Shown here piece by piece: positions 8,693 through 17,209 of a DNA stretch of 64,000 nucleotides. Made by a program: the position numbers and the translations under genes. Within the stretch, counting starts at the first letter, position 1. Each line of letters begins with the position of its first letter. The DNA lies in contig NZ_QQBI01000010.1 of the NCBI RefSeq assembly GCF_004302915.1, positions 21,115-85,114 on the forward strand. Reading direction: 5' to 3'. The stretch comes from Komagataeibacter xylinus. GTDB lineage: Bacteria; Pseudomonadota; Alphaproteobacteria; Acetobacterales; Acetobacteraceae. The notes below the pieces were generated by a model. The model was given only the letters and a program-made list of their open reading frames with translations, made no database searches and was not told the origin of the DNA.

Positions 8693-9745
8693 CTAACCGC
8701 ACTGATAGACAACACGCGCCCGGTCAAACCGGCGGGTTGCGATATCGGTCTTGCGCATCATCACGTAATAGGCCCCGACATCGGCAAACCGCGCATGCGG
8801 GTCTGCCCCGATCTGCACGACAAGCCGCCACTGTGCCGCGGATTCAAGCAGCGCCTTCGCCTGGGCCGTGTTCCATACGTCGCCCCTGCAGTTCAGGCCA
8901 TTGGCGGCAAGCTGGCTGCGGGCCTGAAGGCCGTTCTGTAAGGGCTGCGGAAAGCCGCCAAACTGATGGTTGTCACGCTTCCCCTCATCAGGTGTGCCAA
9001 AAGCGTAGAACCAGTCATTATAGGCTAGGGCTTTCGCACGATCATCAAGGGAGAAGGCATCCCATCCCTTGTCATTAAGTGGCATGGGCGTGATGACGGA
9101 GTGCTGCGTGATCACGGGGGCGGGGGGAAAGATGCAGCTCCATTTATCGTTCGAGATCGCCAGCAGGGCTTGGGGCACCGGCGCGCGCACCAGTTCAGCC
9201 ACAGGCGAGGGATCCCATATTACGCGCCACCCCACGGCGGCTTCAGGGGTGAATTCTTCCGGCTCTATCCAGTAATCATAGAATACCAGCAGGCGGCCCT
9301 CCGTGGGAAAAATCGGGTCAAAACCTGGTGCCTGCGCCAGTTCGGCCAGATTGAACTGGCCGAAGAAGGCCAGCGGGAAATCCGTTGCCACTGCCCGCGC
9401 CTTGGCCCGGTGTTCGTTGCTGAACCATTCGACACCCTTGGTGCGTGCCCATGAGGGCGGATTGGCCAGCAGGTCATCCGCCTTGCGGTTGTAGTATTGT
9501 GCCCGCCTGTCGGCATCGGGGTAGGGCGGGCGCAGGGGCCAGGCCATGCCCTGCGGCAGGTCGGGGCGGCCACCAAGTTTCGAGGCCCCTGCGGGAATGG
9601 TGTCCTCATCCCCCGCCGTGGTGGGCATGAGCACGGCAGGCCGCGCCTGTGCGGCAAGATGGGCCACGACGGCGGCAGGCAGGCCGGTTGCCTGCAGCGA
9701 ACGTGCCAGAGTCTCGCGGTCAGGGGGGAGCGGGGTATCGGCCAT
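8693..9745 (-). CDS. DUF1963 (YwqG-like) family protein
   Basis: A cytoplasmic protein of 350 residues. Family features are visible: KLGGRPDLPQGMAWP near residues 57-71, then FFGQFNLAEL, and LLVFYDYW. DUF1963 proteins are widespread, have a solved beta-rich fold (YwqG) and no proven biochemical role; some sit in toxin-immunity or stress loci. It is monocistronic, with the CRISPR-like repeat just past its stop and hairpin copy 3 upstream of its start. Codon use is like the rest of the window. Confidence 0.85.
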   Translation of the reverse strand: MADTPLPPDRETLARSLQATGLPAAVVAHLAAQARPAVLMPTTAGDEDTIPAGASKLGGRPDLPQGMAWPLRPPYPDADRRAQYYNRKADDLLANPPSWARTKGVEWFSNEHRAKARAVATDFPLAFFGQFNLAELAQAPGFDPIFPTEGRLLVFYDYWIEPEEFTPEAAVGWRVIWDPSPVAELVRAPVPQALLAISNDKWSCIFPPAPVITQHSVITPMPLNDKGWDAFSLDDRAKALAYNDWFYAFGTPDEGKRDNHQFGGFPQPLQNGLQARSQLAANGLNCRGDVWNTAQAKALLESAAQWRLVVQIGADPHARFADVGAYYVMMRKTDIATRRFDRARVVYQCG

Positions 9746-9799
9746 GCCAGGTTCCTTCCTCAGGAGAGTATTTTAAAATAACGTATTGATGAAAATTCA

Positions 9800-9851
9800 T
9801 AAAAGTTTTTGGATGCCGCCCTTTTTCAAAAAGGCGGTGTTTTCTGAAGCA
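9800..9851 (-). repeat. Dispersed hairpin element, copy 3 (reverse orientation, truncated)
   Basis: It reads AAAAGTTTTTGG, ATGCCGCCCTTTTTCAAAAA, GGCGGTG and then TTTTCTGAAGC. The GCC hairpin is complete; the second (GAAGC) hairpin is cut after its first arm. It lies in the 420-bp gap between the divergent DUF1963 and TonB-receptor genes. The remaining part (9852-10165) is AT-rich and probably holds the receptor promoter; no riboswitch was recognised. Confidence 0.75.
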
Positions 9852-10165
9852 TTATGAATACTGATTTTACCAGGTATTTCCTATAATTGTTCAGGATAAA
9901 TGAAATATTTATATTTAATAATACCGTATTAAAGCAGGACTGCAAACCGTAATAGACCACCGGCAGGTAGCGCAACAGGAGCAGTTTCCTGTGTGTGCAG
10001 CGGCAGTTGCACGGTGCGTCCATCCTGGCCGAAACGTTCTGTTGCATAAATACAACATCAGGCACGCCCGGCGAGGGCCACCGCTTTTTCATGTTGTTAT
10101 GTTATATTGTACCAAATAAAGCTGCGCCTCCCGAAACCACCTCACCGGATGCGAGCCTTTCCGCC

Positions 10166-12385
10166 ATGACGCGCCTATGGTTTTTTCCCCGTCCCCTTTC
10201 CCGTGCCATGCTGGCAGCCATAACCGCGCTGACCCCTGTCGCCACTGCCTGCGCGCAGGGCGTGCCCGCCACCACCACGACCCCCGATGACCCGCACGCC
10301 ACCACCGGGCAGGCGCAGGCGCTCGACCGCGCCTCATCCGCGCCCGAGGCCATGACCGTCACCGCGCGCCTCGACCGCGCGCGCGTGCAGTTGCAGCCTT
10401 CCACGGGGGCAACGGTGCATGCGTTCAGCCGCAAGGCGATCGAGACCATTCCCGGTGGCGACAATACCGGGCTGAACAGCGTGCTGCTGCAGGCCCCCGG
10501 TGTTGCGCAGGACAGCTACGGCCAGATCCATGTGCGTGGTGACCATAACGAGGTGCAGTTCCGCCTCGATGGCGTGCAACTGCCAGAAGGCATGAACGTG
10601 TTCGGCCAGACGCTTATGACCCGCTTTGCCGATAACATGTCGCTCTCCACCGGCGCATTGCCGGTGCAGTACGGCTTCCTTCAGGCGGCCGTGGTCGACA
10701 TTACCACCAAGAATGGTGCTACCAACAAGGGTGGCAACGTGTCCATCTATGGTGGTGCGCGTGACTACTTCTTCCCCTCCGCGCAGTATGGAGGGCAGCA
10801 TGGCAGGTGGGATTACTTCTTCACCGCCGATTACGTGCATGACCGGGTGGGCATCGAGAACACCACGCCTTCGTTCAATGCGCCGCATGACCTGAGCAAC
10901 CAGTACCATTTCCTTGGCCATGTGCGGTACACGGTGGATGAAAACACGCGACTGAGCCTGATTGCGGGCGTGTCGAACGCCGAGTACCAGTTGCCCAATA
11001 TTGGTGGCCAGACCTTCCCCTGCGCGGGTGATGATTCGCCGTGTGTGTCAGTGCCGGGTTCTCCAAGCGCTTCCAACCTTAATGAACGCCAGAAGCAGAT
11101 CACCGATTTCGGCATCCTGTCGCTGCAAAAGGAGATCGGGGCCTTCTCGCTCCAGACATCGGTGTTCTCACGCTACAGCAGCCTCGGCTACAGCCCCGAC
11201 CCCAATCTGGGCGACCTGGCCTATATGGGCATAAGCCAGCATGCCGAGCGTTCGGTCATGTCCACCGGCACCCAGAGTGACGTGACCTGGCGCGTGCGGC
11301 CCGATCATACCGTGCGTTTCGGCTTTCAGGTCTTTGCCGAGCGCAACATCACCAAGGCCGATTCACTGGTGCAGAACACCGACACGGGGGCGCTCCAGTC
11401 CATCCACACCGGCAATGGCCGCACGGGGGATGTCTACGGCCTGTACGTGCAGGATGAATGGCGGCCGCTGCGCAATGTCACGGTCAATTACGGCCTGCGC
11501 TTTGATGGCGTGGGCGAATATACCAACGAGCACCAGCTCAGTCCGCGCATCAACGTGGTGTGGCGCGCGTGGAAGGGAGCCACCCTGCATGCGGGCTATT
11601 CGCGCTACTTCACGCCCCCGCCCTTCGAGGTGGTGGGCGGCACCGACCTGCAGCAGTTTGCGGGTACATCGGGTGCGGCAGCCGGCACCGGTAGCGATAC
11701 GGTCAAGGCCGAGCGCGACCATTACTTCGATGCCGGAATCGAGCAGGTCATCCTGCCCGGCTGGCGCGTGTCGTTCGATGCCTATTACAAGCTGGCCCAT
11801 AACCTGATTGACGAGGGGCAGTTCGGCGCGCCCATCATCCTGTCGGGCTTCAACTACCGGCGCGGGCAGGTGAACGGCTATGAGGTCTCGACTTCCTATG
11901 ATCGCGGGCCGCTTTCGCTGTATGGCAATTTTGCGTGGTCGCGCGCCATCGGCAAGGACATTACCAGCGCACAGTTCAATTTTGACCCAGGTGACCTGGC
12001 CTATATCAGCCAGCACTGGGTGCATCTCGACCACGACCAGCGCTGGACCGCTTCAGCCGGTGGGTCCTACACCTTCTTCCACCGCACCGGGCACCCGACG
12101 CTGCTCTCGGCCACCATGGTCTATGGCAGCGGCCTGCGGCAGGATACGGACACCGTGCCCAATGGCGGCGTGATCCCGCAATACGCCACGTTCAACCTGG
12201 CGCTGGTGCAGTCCTTCCGCGATCTGTTCCATTCCCGCTTCCTGCGCACCACGCAGTTGCGGCTGGACGTGACCAACCTGTTCGACCACCCCTACATGCT
12301 GCGTAGTGGCTCGGGCATTGGCGTGGGCGCCCCGCAATACGGGCTGCGGCGCACGATCCTGACCGGTATTTCGCAGAACTTCTGA
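10166..12385 (+). CDS. TonB-dependent outer-membrane receptor
   Basis: A ligand-gated outer-membrane channel powered by TonB-ExbBD, 739 residues from the chosen ATG. That start gives a classic signal peptide (basic MTRLWFFPRPLSR, hydrophobic core, cleavage near ATACAQG); the frame is open upstream but reads unlike protein. The plug domain spans about residues 65-180 (LNSVLLQAPGVAQDSYGQIH, VRGDHNEVQFRLDGVQLP) and the rest is a 22-strand barrel ending in Phe (GISQNF). The substrate is unknown: no siderophore, cobalamin or metal genes lie nearby and no His-rich loops are seen. It is transcribed alone and followed by a hairpin terminator. Confidence 0.92.
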   Translation: MTRLWFFPRPLSRAMLAAITALTPVATACAQGVPATTTTPDDPHATTGQAQALDRASSAPEAMTVTARLDRARVQLQPSTGATVHAFSRKAIETIPGGDNTGLNSVLLQAPGVAQDSYGQIHVRGDHNEVQFRLDGVQLPEGMNVFGQTLMTRFADNMSLSTGALPVQYGFLQAAVVDITTKNGATNKGGNVSIYGGARDYFFPSAQYGGQHGRWDYFFTADYVHDRVGIENTTPSFNAPHDLSNQYHFLGHVRYTVDENTRLSLIAGVSNAEYQLPNIGGQTFPCAGDDSPCVSVPGSPSASNLNERQKQITDFGILSLQKEIGAFSLQTSVFSRYSSLGYSPDPNLGDLAYMGISQHAERSVMSTGTQSDVTWRVRPDHTVRFGFQVFAERNITKADSLVQNTDTGALQSIHTGNGRTGDVYGLYVQDEWRPLRNVTVNYGLRFDGVGEYTNEHQLSPRINVVWRAWKGATLHAGYSRYFTPPPFEVVGGTDLQQFAGTSGAAAGTGSDTVKAERDHYFDAGIEQVILPGWRVSFDAYYKLAHNLIDEGQFGAPIILSGFNYRRGQVNGYEVSTSYDRGPLSLYGNFAWSRAIGKDITSAQFNFDPGDLAYISQHWVHLDHDQRWTASAGGSYTFFHRTGHPTLLSATMVYGSGLRQDTDTVPNGGVIPQYATFNLALVQSFRDLFHSRFLRTTQLRLDVTNLFDHPYMLRSGSGIGVGAPQYGLRRTILTGISQNF

Positions 12386-12410
12386 TAAAATAAATCCCTG
12401 CTGAAAGAGT

Positions 12411-12466
12411 AAAAGTTTCCGGATGCCGCCTTTTTGGAAAAAGGCGGCATCTTTTCGAAGCTTTTC
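12411..12466 (-). repeat. Dispersed hairpin element, copy 4 (reverse orientation, truncated); terminator
   Basis: AAAAGTTTCCGG, then ATGCCGCCTTTTTGGAAAAA, GGCGGCAT, and TTTTCGAAGCTTTTCTTTTTT. The GCCGCC hairpin (about 12424-12449) followed by T-rich sequence should terminate the TonB-receptor transcript. It is the same family as the copies at 41107 and 32800. Confidence 0.78.
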
Positions 12467-12504
12467 TTTTTTGTCAGTGATCTGTTTTTTGAATAATCGC
12501 TTGG

Positions 12505-13015
12505 TCAGTCCGCATGCCCGTAAAACCTGCGAAAATTTGCAGACCATGCTGGATCCAGCCTATCGAATGGATCGGTCAGAATTTCTTTTCTATTCAGGTC
12601 ATCTGGAAGGATGGCGTGAATTGAATATTTATGCTTTGCAAAAAATTTTATGGTTCCTGCGCCTTTCAGGGAAATAATCGATATGTCATTATCTCTTTCA
12701 CTATATATGAACCATTTTCCAGATGTTGATGATAGGGCATATGTATCGACATTATACAGCCACGGTGCCCCATCCGTTTTTTCTGATACCAGGCTGATCT
12801 GTAATCTGTATATTTATATATGAAACGCTATCTGTTTCATCTTCAGGTAGTGTCATCATATCGACGGCACAAAACAGACTCTCGCCGTTGAAGTCCATAA
12901 GGGATCATATGATGCCGGCGGTCTCATCCTCTGTCAGATAATCAGCCCATTCATCCGCAAACACCATGTCGGGCATGCGTTTTCCTGCAACCACGCTCTG
13001 TTTCATGCGGTTCAT
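12505..13015 (-). pseudogene. Broken low-GC gene, unknown family
   Basis: Three consecutive pieces read as one protein of about 169 residues. From ATG 13015 there are 36 codons to an in-frame TGA (12907-12905). The same frame continues (MDFNGESLFCAVDMM...) until a run of six A's (minus strand; plus 12777-12782). Dropping one base there joins it to a 90-codon open frame (TDGAPWLYNVDTYALSS... to FRRFYGHAD) that stops at 12505. Both interruptions would be repaired by a one-base change each (TGA to TGG, and one A removed). The GC content is clearly lower than in neighbouring genes, suggesting acquisition by transfer followed by decay. The family is not recognised. Sequencing error in the A-run is possible but would not explain the TGA. 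Confidence 0.65.
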
Positions 13016-13137
13016 GGGCGGGACACGACAAGTCATCCTTCATTGGTCATCCCGCTCCCTATCCGGGCGTGTTGACAGTCGGGCAATACACGACGTGCCA
13101 CAGGCCCCGCTTCGCGGCAGCGGGCGTGCGCAGGGGG

Positions 13138-13172
13138 CAGAAAAAAAGGGCGGCCCCGCAAGGCCGCCCTTT
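13138..13172 (-). terminator. Rho-independent terminator of glnK-amtB
   Basis: The stem AGGGCGGCC / GGCCGCCCT (about 13147-13171), followed on the minus strand by a run of seven T, sits about 30 bp past the amtB stop. Confidence 0.85.
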
Positions 13173-13199
13173 CCACATTGTTGCACGCAGGCAGGAAGG

Positions 13200-14576
13200 T
13201 CAGGAATTGATCCGCTCGCCATGCAGGCTCATGTCCAGGCCTTCCATTTCCTCATCGCGCGTCACGCGCAGGCCGATGGTCAGGTCAATGGCCTTGAGCA
13301 GGATGAAGGTCAGCACCGCGCACCACACCACGGTAATGCCCACCGATTCCGCCTGCGCCACGAACTGGTGGAACGACCCGCTCACGCCCTCGGGGCTGGC
13401 ATCGGTGGCTGAAAGCGGGCCATAGGCGAACACGCCGGTCAGCAACGCGCCCACTATGCCGCCAATGCCATGCACGCCAAAGGCGTCAAGGCTGTCGTCA
13501 TAGCCCATCATGTGCTTGAGGCCCGTCGCCCCCCAGAAGCAGATCACGCCCGCGATCAGCCCGATCATCAGCGCGCCGCCCGGCAGCACGAAGCCCGCGG
13601 CAGGCGTAATGGCCACAAGGCCACCCACCGCACCCGAGATGATGCCCAGCACGGTGGGCTTGCCGGTCTTGATCCATTCGGCGCACATCCACGACACGCC
13701 AGCCGCGGCGGCGGCAATCTGGGTAGTGGCCATGGCCATGCCCGCGCGCCCGTTGGCGCCCCCTGCGGAGCCTGCGTTGAAGCCGAACCAGCCCACCCAC
13801 AGCAGGGATGCGCCAATAATGGCATAGGTCAGGTTGTAGGGTGAGAAGTCGTCCTCCCCATAGCCCTTGCGCCGGCCCATCACCAGGGCTGCCACAAGGC
13901 CCGCGATGCCCGCGTTGATATGCACCACCGTACCACCCGCAAAGTCGATGGCGCCGATCCTGGCCGCCACCCAGCCATCGGGCCCCCACACCCAGTGGGC
14001 CACGGGCACGTACACGATCAGCGACCAGATGATGGTGAACACGCACAGGGCGCTGAACTTCATGCGTTCGGCAAATGCGCCGGTAATCAGCGCGGGCGTG
14101 ATGATGGCGAAGGTCATCTGGAAGGTCATCCAGACACTTTCGGGAATGGTCATGGTGGTGGCGGCAGGCGTGCCCGCGGCCATGGTGAAGGCCACGTCAC
14201 TGCCCTTGCTGATGCCTGCGCCCAGCCCGTTGAGCATCACGCGCGACAGCCCGCCAATGAAGGCGTTGCCCGAGGTGAAGGTCAGGCTGTAGCCCAGCAC
14301 CATCCACACCACGGTCATGATGCAGCAGATGGAGAAGGACTGCATGAGGGTGGCCAGCACGTTTTTCTTGCGCACCATGCCCGCATAGAACAGCGCAAGG
14401 CCGGGGATGGTCATCATCAGCACGAGTGCGGTGCTGACCAGCATCCAGGCGGTATCGCCCGTGTCGATGGCGGGAGGGGCATCGGCCGCCATGGCGGGCA
14501 GGCTGGCCATTGACGCGCCAAAAGCCGCGGCCGCCAGCCCGGCATGGCGGGCGCTCTTGCCAATCTTTGTGATCAC
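13200..14576 (-). CDS. amtB: Ammonium transporter AmtB
   Basis: Trimeric inner-membrane ammonium/ammonia channel, 458 residues. The GTG start overlaps the glnK stop (GTGA) and follows a GGAG site. A signal-like N-terminus (HAGLAAAAFGASMASLPAMA) precedes the 11 membrane segments. Family motifs are present: DTAWMLVSTALVLMMTIPGLALFYAG, DFAGGTVVHINAG, and FGVHGIGGIVGALLTGVFA with the conserved pore histidine. Coupling to the PII protein GlnK is the universal arrangement: GlnK blocks the channel when nitrogen is plentiful. Transcription is probably under nitrogen control, but no clear sigma-54 site was found. Confidence 0.97.
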   Translation of the reverse strand: MITKIGKSARHAGLAAAAFGASMASLPAMAADAPPAIDTGDTAWMLVSTALVLMMTIPGLALFYAGMVRKKNVLATLMQSFSICCIMTVVWMVLGYSLTFTSGNAFIGGLSRVMLNGLGAGISKGSDVAFTMAAGTPAATTMTIPESVWMTFQMTFAIITPALITGAFAERMKFSALCVFTIIWSLIVYVPVAHWVWGPDGWVAARIGAIDFAGGTVVHINAGIAGLVAALVMGRRKGYGEDDFSPYNLTYAIIGASLLWVGWFGFNAGSAGGANGRAGMAMATTQIAAAAAGVSWMCAEWIKTGKPTVLGIISGAVGGLVAITPAAGFVLPGGALMIGLIAGVICFWGATGLKHMMGYDDSLDAFGVHGIGGIVGALLTGVFAYGPLSATDASPEGVSGSFHQFVAQAESVGITVVWCAVLTFILLKAIDLTIGLRVTRDEEMEGLDMSLHGERINS

Positions 14577-14911
14577 AGCGCGTTTTCTCCGGTTTCCTGT
14601 GTCCTGATCCGTATGGCCTGCTGCAGGTCGAGAACGAAAATCTTGCCATCGCCGATCTTGCCCGTGCACGAGGCGGACTGGATCACTTCCACCACCTTGT
14701 CGCACTGCGCGTCGGGCACCGCGATCTCGAGCTTGATCTTGGGCAGGAACTGGATGTTGTATTCTGCGCCGCGATAGATTTCGGTCTGGCCTTTCTGGCG
14801 GCCATATCCCTTCACCTCGGTTGCGGTCAGGGCATCCACCCCGATGGAATGCAACCCTTCGCGTACCTCATCGAGCTTGAACGGCTTGATGATGGCAATA
14901 ACGAATTTCAT
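14573..14911 (-). CDS. glnK: Nitrogen regulatory protein PII (GlnK)
   Basis: A trimeric signal protein sensing 2-oxoglutarate, ATP/ADP and, through uridylylation, glutamine. It is 112 residues and starts with the invariant MKFVIAIIKPFKLDEV. The T-loop contains the uridylylation site Tyr51 (GQTEIYRGAEY) and the B-loop reads TGKIGDGKIFV. The C-terminus is RIRTQETGENAL. The ATG at 14911 is preceded by a GGAAGGGGA site. It is cotranscribed with amtB with a 4-bp overlap. Confidence 0.97.
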   Translation of the reverse strand: MKFVIAIIKPFKLDEVREGLHSIGVDALTATEVKGYGRQKGQTEIYRGAEYNIQFLPKIKLEIAVPDAQCDKVVEVIQSASCTGKIGDGKIFVLDLQQAIRIRTQETGENAL

Positions 14912-15228
14912 CTCGTCCCCTTCCTGCCTTGCCCCTGAAACGTTACCTGTTGGCCTCTGTTCCGTACAGGCAACCATATCGCGAAGCAATATGATGTTGC
15001 TAGCGCCTTTCAGCGCCGTTGTGCAGGGTTCTGGTGTTGCCATTACCGGCATGGCGTGTTCGTTATTTATGATCCGTGGCGCGCGGCGGGTGGCGTGGCG
15101 CTGTCATCATGCGGGCCACCACCCCCGAATCGACGTGGCGCAGGGGCCTGGCGGCACGCATGGTCCCGCCCTGCGCGCGCTAAACCGGCTTGGCGTGCTC
15201 CGCCTTATCCGGCATATCCCATGCCATC
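14912..15228. other. Intergenic region between divergent glnK and clc genes
   Basis: A 317-bp gap with no gene. It holds an inverted repeat GCAAC...GTTGC at 14970-15000 with inner CATAT/ATATG arms, which may be a regulator site for glnK. No clear -24/-12 promoter was found by eye. Confidence 0.4.
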
Positions 15229-16560
15229 ATGACCCAACCCGCTTCCGCCCAAGCGCCCCGTGGCGCGCCCACCGCATGGCCGGTCATGGCCATGGCGGTC
15301 ATTGCCACCGGTTTCCTGTCGGGCGTGGGGGGCACGGTGCTGTCCGTGCTGCTGCACACGGTCCAGCATGCCGCCTATGGCTACGGCCAGCCCGGCGGGC
15401 CGCATACCTTCGTGCAGGGCGTGAGTGCCGCCGCGCCATGGCGCAGGGTTGCCGCCCTTTGCGCAGCAGGCGTGGTGGCGGGCGTGGGCTGGTGGGCGCT
15501 GGGGCGTTTTGGCAGGCCGCTGGTCAGCATTGCGGCGGCTGTTGGCAAGACGGGGCTGGGCAAGCCCATGCCCGCGCTGTCCACCACGGTGCATGTGCTG
15601 CTCCAGATCGTGACGGTGGCCCTTGGCTCGCCGCTTGGCCGCGAGGTGGCGCCGCGCGAGCTCGGCGCGGTGCTGGCCACGGGCACCGGTCGCGTGCTGG
15701 GGCTTGCGCCTGATGACCGGCGCATCATCATCGCCTGCGGGGCGGGGGCCGGGCTTTCCGCCGTCTATAACGTGCCGCTGGGCGGCGCGCTGTTCATACT
15801 CGAGGTGCTGCTGGGCACGGTGGGGCAGCGCGCGGTGCTGTGCGCGGTGGGTACCTCGGCCATCGGGGCATTCGTGCCGTGGGCGGTGCTGGGCAACCTG
15901 CACCAGTATGACATCGGGCCGATGGCGGTCACGGCCCCCGTGGTGCTGTGGGCGCTATGCGCGGGGCCGGTCATTGGCGTGGGCGCGCAGATGGCCAAGC
16001 GGCTGATGGCCGTGGTGCAGAACCGCGCGGCGCGGGGTGGGGCGCGTATTGCGTGGTGCCTCGTGGTGTTTCCGCTGCTGGGCGTGCTGTCATGCTTCTA
16101 CCCGCAACTGCCGGGCAACGGGCGCGGGCCGATGCAGCTTGCGCTGTCGGCACAACTGGGCACGCAGCTTGCCGCCACCGTGCTGGTGCTCAAGATTGTC
16201 GTCATCATGGGCGCGCTGCGGGCCGGGGCCGCGGGCGGGCTGCTCACGCCCAGCCTGACCATGGGCGCGCTGCTGGCCACCGTGCTGGCAGGGGGGTGGA
16301 ATGCCTGCCTGCCCGTGGTGGATGTGGGCACGGTGGCGCTGCTGGGCGGCATTGCCTTTCTGGGCACGTTCATGTCCATGCCGCTTACCGCGCTGGCGCT
16401 GGGCCTCGAGTTCACCCATGTGGGGCATGACATGTGGATCCCGGCTTTCCTCACGCTGGCAGGGGCGCTGCTGGCCTTTCGGGTGTGCGCCAGGATTGGC
16501 CAGCCGCCCGCCGCCCAGACCCAGCCTGCTGCGCCGGGCAGCATGTCGGCCCGGTCCTGA
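15229..16560 (+). CDS. CLC-family chloride channel / H+-anion antiporter (divergent)
   Basis: A polytopic inner-membrane anion transporter of 443 residues. CLC signatures: GSPLGREVAPRE, where the Glu of GRE corresponds to the gating glutamate; ACGAGAGLSAVYNVPLGGAL; and GGLLTPS for the GxFxP motif. The usual GSGIP selectivity loop is not recognisable (the region reads TGLGKPMPALST), so the anion carried cannot be assigned with confidence. No CBS domains follow. The start is uncertain: ATG 15229 is chosen as closest to the first membrane segment. Possible roles are acid resistance or chloride balance, relevant to an acid-producing bacterium (inference). A terminator follows. Confidence 0.88.
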   Translation: MTQPASAQAPRGAPTAWPVMAMAVIATGFLSGVGGTVLSVLLHTVQHAAYGYGQPGGPHTFVQGVSAAAPWRRVAALCAAGVVAGVGWWALGRFGRPLVSIAAAVGKTGLGKPMPALSTTVHVLLQIVTVALGSPLGREVAPRELGAVLATGTGRVLGLAPDDRRIIIACGAGAGLSAVYNVPLGGALFILEVLLGTVGQRAVLCAVGTSAIGAFVPWAVLGNLHQYDIGPMAVTAPVVLWALCAGPVIGVGAQMAKRLMAVVQNRAARGGARIAWCLVVFPLLGVLSCFYPQLPGNGRGPMQLALSAQLGTQLAATVLVLKIVVIMGALRAGAAGGLLTPSLTMGALLATVLAGGWNACLPVVDVGTVALLGGIAFLGTFMSMPLTALALGLEFTHVGHDMWIPAFLTLAGALLAFRVCARIGQPPAAQTQPAAPGSMSARS

Positions 16561-16614
16561 AACACCAAAGGACCATAAGTTTCACCAAAAGCCTTTAACT
16601 GCCGCACGGGCCAC

Positions 16615-16651
16615 AAAAAAGGCGGCACCGTTGCCGATGCCGCCTCTTTTT
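16615..16651 (+). terminator. Rho-independent terminator after clc
   Basis: The stem GGCGGCA / TGCCGCC with loop CCGTTGCCGA is flanked by an A-run before and a T-run after, so it could act in both directions. Confidence 0.8.
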
Positions 16652-16769
16652 TCTGAGAACAGTCGCTGTTTCAACGAACCGTCAGCATCCTTCATCCCAT
16701 GCGCGGGGGCCTGCCACAACAGGCGCGCCCTCACGTCTGGCTGATCTCACGCCATCGTGGCCTTCGGGC

Positions 16770-16946
16770 CTATTTCTCGGCAAACGGGTCGAAATCGCCG
16801 TCGTTCTCGCGCACGCTCCACCAGCCTTTGTTCCAGTCCTCATAGGCGGGCAGGGTTTCATCAAACGGGTTTTCGATCAGCGGCTCGCCCCTGGTGGCGG
16901 CTGCCTTGCCCTGTGCAAAGGCATCGGGCGGGGTCTGGTCGGTCAT
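16770..16946 (-). CDS. 58-residue RMF/CrpP-like small protein
   Basis: A short minus-strand gene with an AGGA ribosome site seven bases before the ATG and codon bias like its neighbours. The pattern A(F)xxGxxAxxxGxxxxxNPF, about nine residues, then WNKGWW resembles the ribosome modulation factor family (PF04957; RMF and CrpP). In E. coli, RMF makes inactive 100S ribosomes in stationary phase; CrpP has been linked to quinolone modification. The acidic tail (ENDGDFDPFAEK) is not part of that pattern. The family match is my inference from a few spaced residues and needs a profile search. It is single, with the clc terminator beyond its stop. Confidence 0.7.
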   Translation of the reverse strand: MTDQTPPDAFAQGKAAATRGEPLIENPFDETLPAYEDWNKGWWSVRENDGDFDPFAEK

Positions 16947-17209
16947 GTCGGGTTCCTGACTTGTGTGCCTGGCAATGTGGCAGGCTTACACCATGCGCAC
17001 GCTACCCGCAGCCCCGCATGGCGGAAGGGGGTAATGCGCTGGGCGCAGGTGTGGGCACGCGATTGTGCCCTGCGTGCCATACATCGCCCGCCATATATCC
17101 TAGGATACGTGACCGCCCCGGCGCGTTATGGGATAAGGGCGCTGGCACGGGCGCGTTTACGCCCGCCCGGACTGACATCCGTCAAGAGATTTAGGGAAGA
17201 ACGACACAT

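Noticed and set aside
10091..10120. Zur- or Fur-like box in front of the TonB receptor
   Set aside because: The stretch GTTATGTTATATTGTAC only partly fits a zinc-regulator palindrome, so no metal assignment was made.
9995..10165. Upstream in-frame extension of the TonB receptor
   Set aside because: The extra 57 residues come before the signal peptide and do not look like coding sequence; ATG 10166 gives a normal secreted precursor.
12423..12677. 84-codon plus-strand frame
   Set aside because: It starts inside the hairpin element and runs opposite the broken minus-strand gene, whose translation is more protein-like.
14912..15060. Sigma-54 promoter for glnK-amtB
   Set aside because: No TGGCAC-N5-TTGCA-like pair with correct GG-GC spacing could be found by eye.
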